64,000 nucleotides of DNA. Origin: Agelas oroides (Eukaryota; Porifera; Demospongiae; Agelasida; Agelasidae). The DNA lies in NCBI GenBank assembly GCA_949130485.1, contig OX422185.1:998804-1062803 (forward strand). The letters run 5' to 3'. Below the pieces are notes generated by a model that saw only the letters and a program-made list of their open reading frames with translations, searched no databases and was not told where the DNA came from. Below are positions 59,087 to 64,000 of this stretch, one piece after another; positions within the stretch are counted from its first letter, which is position 1, and the number at the start of each line of letters is the position of its first letter. The translations under genes and the position numbers were made by a program.

Positions 59087-60470
59087 TTAGAGTAGGTGGA
59101 GGTGGTGGTGGAGGACACTTAGAGTAGGTGGAGGTGGTGGTGGAGGACACTTAGAGTAGGTGGAGGTGGTGGTGGAGGTGGTGGTGGAGGACACTTAGAG
59201 TTGGTGGAGGTGGTGGTGGAGGTGGTGGTGGAGGACACTTAGAGTAGGTGGAGGTGGTGGTGGAGGTGGTGGTGGAGGTGGTGGTGGAGGTGGTGGTGGA
59301 GGTGGTGGTGGAGGTGGTGGTGGAGGTGGTGGTGGAGGACACTTAGAGTTGGTGGAGGTGGTGGAGGGGGACACTAGGTGGTGGTGGAGGACACTTAGAG
59401 TAGGTGGAGGTGGTGGTGGAGGTGGTGGTGGAGGACACTTAGAGTTGGTGGAGGTGGTGGTGGAGGTGGTGGTGGAGGACACTTAGAGTTGGTGGAGGTG
59501 GTGGTGGAGGTGGTGGTGGAGGACACTTAGAGTTGGTGGAGGTGGTGGTGGAAGTGGTGGTGGAGGACACTTAGAGTTGGTGGAGGTGGTGGAGGGGGAC
59601 ACTTAGAGTAGGTGGAGGTGGTGGTGGAGGTGGTGGTGGAGGTGGTGGTGGAGGACACTTAGAGTATAGATGGAGATGGTGGTGGTGGTGGGCGCTTGGA
59701 GTAGGTGGAGGTGGTGGTGGAGGACACTTAGATTGAGTTGGTGGAGGTGGTGGTGGATACTTAATGCAGAGGAGGTGGAGGTGGATACTTAATGCAGAGG
59801 AGGTGGAGGTGGACACTTAAGGTGGTGGTGGATACTTAATGCAGAGGAGGTGGAGGTGGAGACTTAATGCAGAGGAGGTGGAGGTGGAAGTGGATATATA
59901 CTTAGTACAGAATAGGTGGAGGTGGATACTTAATGCAGAGGAGGTGGAGGTGGACACTTAAGGTGGTGGAGGATACTTAGTGCAGAAGAGGTGGTGGAGG
60001 AGGTGGATACTCAGTGCAGAGGAGGAGGTGGTGGAGGATGCTTAGTGCAGAAGAGGTGGTGGAGGATACTTAGTGCAGAGGAGGAGGTGGTGGAGGATGC
60101 TTAGGCAGAGGAGGAGGTGGTGGAGGATGCTTAGTGCAGAGGAGGAGGTGGTGGAGGATACTTAGTGCAGAGGAGGAGGTGGTGGAGGATGCTTAGTGCA
60201 GAAGAGGAGGTGGTGGAGGATGCTTAGTGCAGAGGAGGAGGTGGTGGAGGATGCTTAGTGCTGAGGAGGAGGTGGTGGAGGATACTTAGTGCAGAGGAGG
60301 AGGTGGTGGAGGTGGATACTTAGTGCAGAGGAGGAGGTGGTGGAGGATGCTTAGTGCAGAGGAGGAGGTGGTGGAGGTGGATACTTAGGGCAGAGGAGGA
60401 GGTGGTGGAGGTGGATACTTAGTGCAGAGGAGGAGGTGGTGGAGGATGCTTAGTGCAGAGGAAGTGGAGG
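59087..60470. repeat. GGTGGA-rich minisatellite
   Basis: A first part (59087-59760) is built from GGTGGTGGA triplets punctuated by GGACACTTAGAGTAGGTG. A second part (59760-60470) uses a unit close to GGAGGTGGTGGAGGATGCTT with AGTGCAGA. The strand bias is extreme: G-rich on plus and C-rich on minus. Minus-strand open frames would be polyproline and are not credited as genes. It begins exactly where the coding homology of copy F stops. Confidence 0.9.
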
Positions 60471-61575
60471 TGGAAACAGTGTAAATTTGTGGTAATTATG
60501 TGATTGATAGCTGTAACAAGATTAATGACAATGTTTCTACATTCAATTTGTAGCTATAACTATGTACATTAAATATTAGTGTTAGTTTTGTAAGTTGTTA
60601 ATAATTACTTTTTAATGGTAATTTTCGCAGCTTTACTTGTGATTCTCAATTATGTGATATCCTCATTAATTCTGATATTAAGAATGATCTTGTGATTTTT
60701 ACAACACAAAATTTGTTAAATCATATTATGTATGCACAATTGATCATTGAACCACATCTTCAGACCTAGATGATATGCAAAGTTAACTGGGAAATGCTAG
60801 ATGGGAACTGATGTCTCCTGCAAGAAAAAGTAGCCAATTGGCTGGCCTTATCCATACGGTAGCGCATTAACAATCAGCAAACCATGTCTCCCTAAAAAAA
60901 ATAGGCCTAGGTGTTACAAGTCACACACTGTACAGGACGCATTTGGTCACCACCAAGCTTCATCAACTGTGCTGTGGTTACTGGGAATGGGGACTGCTAT
61001 CTCATGCACAGAATGTAGTATGAGCAAATCATCACTAATCACACTGATACTTGTAGCACAACCCTGTGTCCATGGATGTGTTTAGCAAGGGGAGCTAAGA
61101 TTGACAAAGCAGCATCTGTTAGGGAGCCTCTTCACAATTTTGTTCCCAATTAACATCATTGTGACATTATTGGGTGGGTTTGTAGGTGGTAGCTAAACAG
61201 TGTCATGTTGTAGACTAGTGTAATTAATGAAAATGACGAGCAGGGGATCATCACAAGTAGACGTCACAATGGTACCATCTTGTTACTAGGCAGGGGCTTT
61301 CTGTAGGCATGTGACTTAATATGATATCATTAAATGATAATTCAAGCATGTACTATAACCAAATCAATAGAGTGAATATCCTTCAACAAGATTTAACATA
61401 ATACTTGGATAATTACAAACCAAAATCTAAGTTATTACCACCGGCATTAAATAACCAAATTGGATGCGTAATCAACTACATTTTATTAACAACAAATAAC
61501 ATAATGAGCTGACTAAGTTTGTACATGGCTATAATTATTCCATTGTAGGTTAGTTAATAGCATTAAAGCATCATT
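60471..61575. other. No gene seen; 3' flank of the right-edge gene
   Basis: No coding feature. The last 250 bases are homologous to the downstream flanks of the copies at 34315 and 55637. Confidence 0.45.
61482..61487 (-). promoter_or_regulatory. Candidate polyadenylation signal
   Basis: AATAAA on the minus strand, about 90 bases after the stop codon of the right-edge gene. Position and sequence fit, but the 3' end was not otherwise checked. Confidence 0.45.
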
Positions 61576-64000
61576 TCACTTGGTGTCAAGCAAATCAAGT
61601 GGAGATCGCAGCTCGCGAAGATTAACTTCAGTATGAGTAACAATATTCGGAGTAATCTCACATTGATGCTCTAGATTGGCACCGTTTTCCTCACATCTTC
61701 TGTAGCAATTTCCATTTCTATGCAGCAACTGATATCCTCGCTGTATGTATTGCACTTTTGATCTGATTCGCAGGTAAATGTGGTAGGTTACAGTCCCAAC
61801 AAAGGTGAAGAATGCTATGCCAACTGAGGTGTATGCAACAGCAGCCTGACTCCCACCAGACTGCTTCACATGGTAGGTAGCAACAGTAAGTATACCAAGG
61901 TTGAGAATGAATGACAGCTCAAGAACATTCAGATACCAACTTTTGTAGACCATTCCGGATAATGCAAACCCTACAACAATTCCAAACACAGTTGAAGAAA
62001 TGACAAGAAGGTTAACACTCTCATTGCCACTGATGTTGAAGGCAAAGACAAGAAACAAAGCACAGCGAACCAAAAGCAACAACCCAGTCCAATATCGATG
62101 CTTTGGCTTGTAAGGTGCATGGTAGGTCTCCAGGATTGCTTTCAGTTTTGGATTCCTGACCCAGGATAAGAGGCGAAGGTGAGACTTGGACTGTAGCCAC
62201 TGGCCAAGAAGAAGAAGCAGAGTGTATGGGATGAAGAGGAAAAGCAAGAAGAGCAGTGCTGCCAGGGCAAGAGGAATGTACTTTGCCAAGGACACATTTG
62301 CATCATGGATCCAAACCACTACATTCTTGTGTGGGTAGTGCAGAACAGTGAGGGAGAGTGCAGCAATGATAGTGCGTAGCACCTTTGCATAAGACAGAAG
62401 AAAGAGGGTTGCCAGGACAGGAACTGGGCTGGAACCAAGCAGCTTCGTCACTGTTACAGAACGGCCGCTGATGTAAACCAAGAATCCCACTATCACCCAA
62501 ATATAAACAGGAAATACCAAATCTAGCCATGTTTTGGTATATGCATCCATTCCATTATAGAAGCAGGTCAGAATGCCAAGATCTAGGTTTAGCCAGGCTA
62601 TGAAGATGGTGGTCGGATGGTTTGAGGACTGTGGGAAGAAGATGTAATAGTTTGCTTCAACAATGTTGGCATAGAAGATCAGTCCATGGAGAGTCCCAGC
62701 TGCTACTGTGAGGTGGAGGAGGAAGAGCAAGATGACTAGAAGTACACCAGCCAGTGCGAATGGAATGACCAGAGCTAGATAATTGTTACTGCATTCTTTG
62801 CATTGGGAGCTGCCCAGGACAAGACTAAGTCCTTCTTTACACTTCCCACATAGTAGCCCAGAATGGTTGAAACTACATTGTTCATCAGGGTTGTTCAAGT
62901 TGATGTACTTGCTTTCACTGATACAGTAGTCAAGTGGACAATAATGATGATGAATAAACCCTTCTGGGGTTCCATTGTTATATGATACACCCTGCAGCCA
63001 GAATGTACTGCTACTATTTCGAAAGATTGCTTGTGTGTCTATGTCGCAAGAGTTTGTGTACTGCCAGAGTCTGTGGTCACAGATACACTCACCAGTAAAG
63101 TTGGATTGCTCAAATCCAATTGGACAACTTGCAAATGTGACATTTACAGTAAGGTATACTGTATCTCCTGATCTATTGCTTGGGTAGAGCTCTAGTTTGT
63201 TAAAAAGGTTCTTTGGTGTTACTGAGTAGTTTCTGCTGGTACAGTTTTCTCCTGTCTCATATGAGATGGTTTCAGACATGTTCAAAATTTGACCTGAACG
63301 TAGTGTGGTGTGAATTAATGCAGGAATTGCTGAGACTGACTGATCAATAGCAATCACAGAAACCTCAACCTGTTGGCCTGGATAGATGCTTCTTGACTGA
63401 GTTGTTTCTTTACAGTTCAGTTTACTCATGTTACAGAAGCAAAGCTGTGTAGGGTCAGAGGAAATGGAGTGGCCCTTGTAACTATGTCCTTGCAGAATTG
63501 ACACGTTGAAAAGCTGCAGTACACTTGTATATTTGTCTGATGTTGTTTGGGTGAAGTTACACTTATCCAGCAAGCCACCATAAAGAACACTTCCTCTCAC
63601 TCCCGCAGAATTTTTCTCAAAGACTAGTGGGGTTGTATTGAGGTCAAGCAATTGGTCATTCTGAATGTGAAAGAAGCATTCACTTCGGGAAGGTTCATCT
63701 TCAACGTATATTGCACCACCAAAGTCAGTTGCATTATTGTCTTCAAAATGTACATGTGCTGTTTGATGAAGGTTGAAAGTTGAATTAACATCAAAATATT
63801 GTGCTCCACCTCGCTGTGCTGTGTTGTTGAGATAACTAGATCTGTTGTGTACTAATGTGAGGTTACTGCTCTCTGAATAGATTCCACCACCGTATTTTGC
63901 AGAATTGTTCATAAAGGAGCTGTTTCCTTGAAGGATCAGATTGCTGGAGGATGCATGGATTGCAGCACCTTTGCTTGTAGCTGTGTTTGCTACAAATCCA
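61576..64000 (-). CDS. Beta-helix/multipass membrane protein, open copy G (5' partial)
   Basis: Uninterrupted from the window edge to the stop at 61576, 807 codons visible. The frame is open beyond the first internal methionine (63912), so that is not the start. In order (numbered from that methionine): beta-helix turns (1-70); a post-helix domain with SRSIYPGQQVEVSVIAID (173-190); cysteine module CPIGFEQSNFTGECICD (263-279), HHHYCPLDYC (321-330) and GLLCGKCKEG (352-361); then about nine hydrophobic segments near 378-403, 405-420, 436-452, 462-482, 496-524, 545-573, 608-627, 633-652 and 663-711; a cytoplasmic tail ends PLDLLDTK. Many N-x-S/T sites lie in the first 350 residues, which fits an extracellular face. 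It is likely a surface receptor or adhesion protein; the ligand is unknown. It is the only copy here without a lesion. Confidence 0.85.
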   Translation of the reverse strand, partial: GFVANTATSKGAAIHASSSNLILQGNSSFMNNSAKYGGGIYSESSNLTLVHNRSSYLNNTAQRGGAQYFDVNSTFNLHQTAHVHFEDNNATDFGGAIYVEDEPSRSECFFHIQNDQLLDLNTTPLVFEKNSAGVRGSVLYGGLLDKCNFTQTTSDKYTSVLQLFNVSILQGHSYKGHSISSDPTQLCFCNMSKLNCKETTQSRSIYPGQQVEVSVIAIDQSVSAIPALIHTTLRSGQILNMSETISYETGENCTSRNYSVTPKNLFNKLELYPSNRSGDTVYLTVNVTFASCPIGFEQSNFTGECICDHRLWQYTNSCDIDTQAIFRNSSSTFWLQGVSYNNGTPEGFIHHHYCPLDYCISESKYINLNNPDEQCSFNHSGLLCGKCKEGLSLVLGSSQCKECSNNYLALVIPFALAGVLLVILLFLLHLTVAAGTLHGLIFYANIVEANYYIFFPQSSNHPTTIFIAWLNLDLGILTCFYNGMDAYTKTWLDLVFPVYIWVIVGFLVYISGRSVTVTKLLGSSPVPVLATLFLLSYAKVLRTIIAALSLTVLHYPHKNVVVWIHDANVSLAKYIPLALAALLFLLFLFIPYTLLLLLGQWLQSKSHLRLLSWVRNPKLKAILETYHAPYKPKHRYWTGLLLLVRCALFLVFAFNISGNESVNLLVISSTVFGIVVGFALSGMVYKSWYLNVLELSFILNLGILTVATYHVKQSGGSQAAVAYTSVGIAFFTFVGTVTYHIYLRIRSKVQYIQRGYQLLHRNGNCYRRCEENGANLEHQCEITPNIVTHTEVNLRELRSPLDLLDTK

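Noticed and set aside
59151-59816. Polyproline open frames on the minus strand
   Set aside because: They are translations of a GGTGGA minisatellite. There is no start context or flanking coding sequence.
61576-64000. Bacterial (chlamydial) contamination, because of Pmp-like repeats
   Set aside because: The repeats are fused to a eukaryote-type multipass domain and lie among LINEs, SINEs and MITEs. Paralogs share the same context.

Overview
The window looks like animal nuclear DNA, most likely from a demosponge. It carries a decayed multicopy gene family of right-handed beta-helix repeats (GGGIY / F..N motifs) fused to a cysteine-rich linker and a multipass membrane domain. As far as I recall, this architecture is abundant in sponge and some other early-branching animal genomes. 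Non-LTR retrotransposon pieces, a tRNA-derived SINE, many short inverted-repeat transposons (MITEs) with readable target-site duplications, and GT/AG splice-like signals also point to a eukaryote. There are no operons and no bacterial-type gene packing. The taxon call is inference from family resemblance, not a search result.

Layout. 1-1832: repeats, including a tRNA-like palindrome and a 15-copy 33-bp minisatellite. 1833-31018: a rearranged block built from one ancestral beta-helix/membrane gene. A minus-strand copy (about 8960 to 3180) contains a frame-destroying 88-bp minisatellite of about 31 units. Partly inverted copies follow on the plus strand. A 10.56-kb segment (8451-19011) is then repeated in direct tandem (19012-29570) with almost no differences. 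Each tandem unit carries the same MITEs: hAT-like, TA-flanked with a telomere-like core, and two long 'TAGCCTCG' elements with 9-bp duplications. 30196-31018 is the severed C-terminal part of the plus-strand copy. 31019-34314: sparse, with an 11-copy 39-bp array. 34315-39890: a second, longer family member on the minus strand, with a clear signal peptide but dead (SINE insertion, frameshift, nonsense codon, deletion). 40077-41140: a cluster of four small foldback transposons. 41186-45129: two non-LTR retrotransposon remnants flanked by a 19-bp inverted pair. 45735-46930: nested inverted-repeat elements holding a PHD-finger ORF. 46985-53540: mostly dispersed and tandem repeats. 53690-55390: a 24-bp array with a higher-order period. 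55637-59086: a third, broken family member, cut off by a GGTGGA minisatellite (59087-60470). 61576-64000: a fourth member with an open frame that runs off the right edge.

How it fits together. Only the right-edge gene is uninterrupted over what is visible. It predicts an extracellular beta-helix stalk, a cysteine-rich juxtamembrane module and about nine membrane segments, as expected for a surface receptor or adhesion protein; its actual role is unknown. The other copies are pseudogenes in different stages of decay. Tandem duplication, inversion, minisatellite growth and transposon insertion explain most of the window.

Limits. All repeat edges and identities were judged by eye. The 10.56-kb tandem and the palindromic layout may be real or may be assembly artefacts; long reads would decide.
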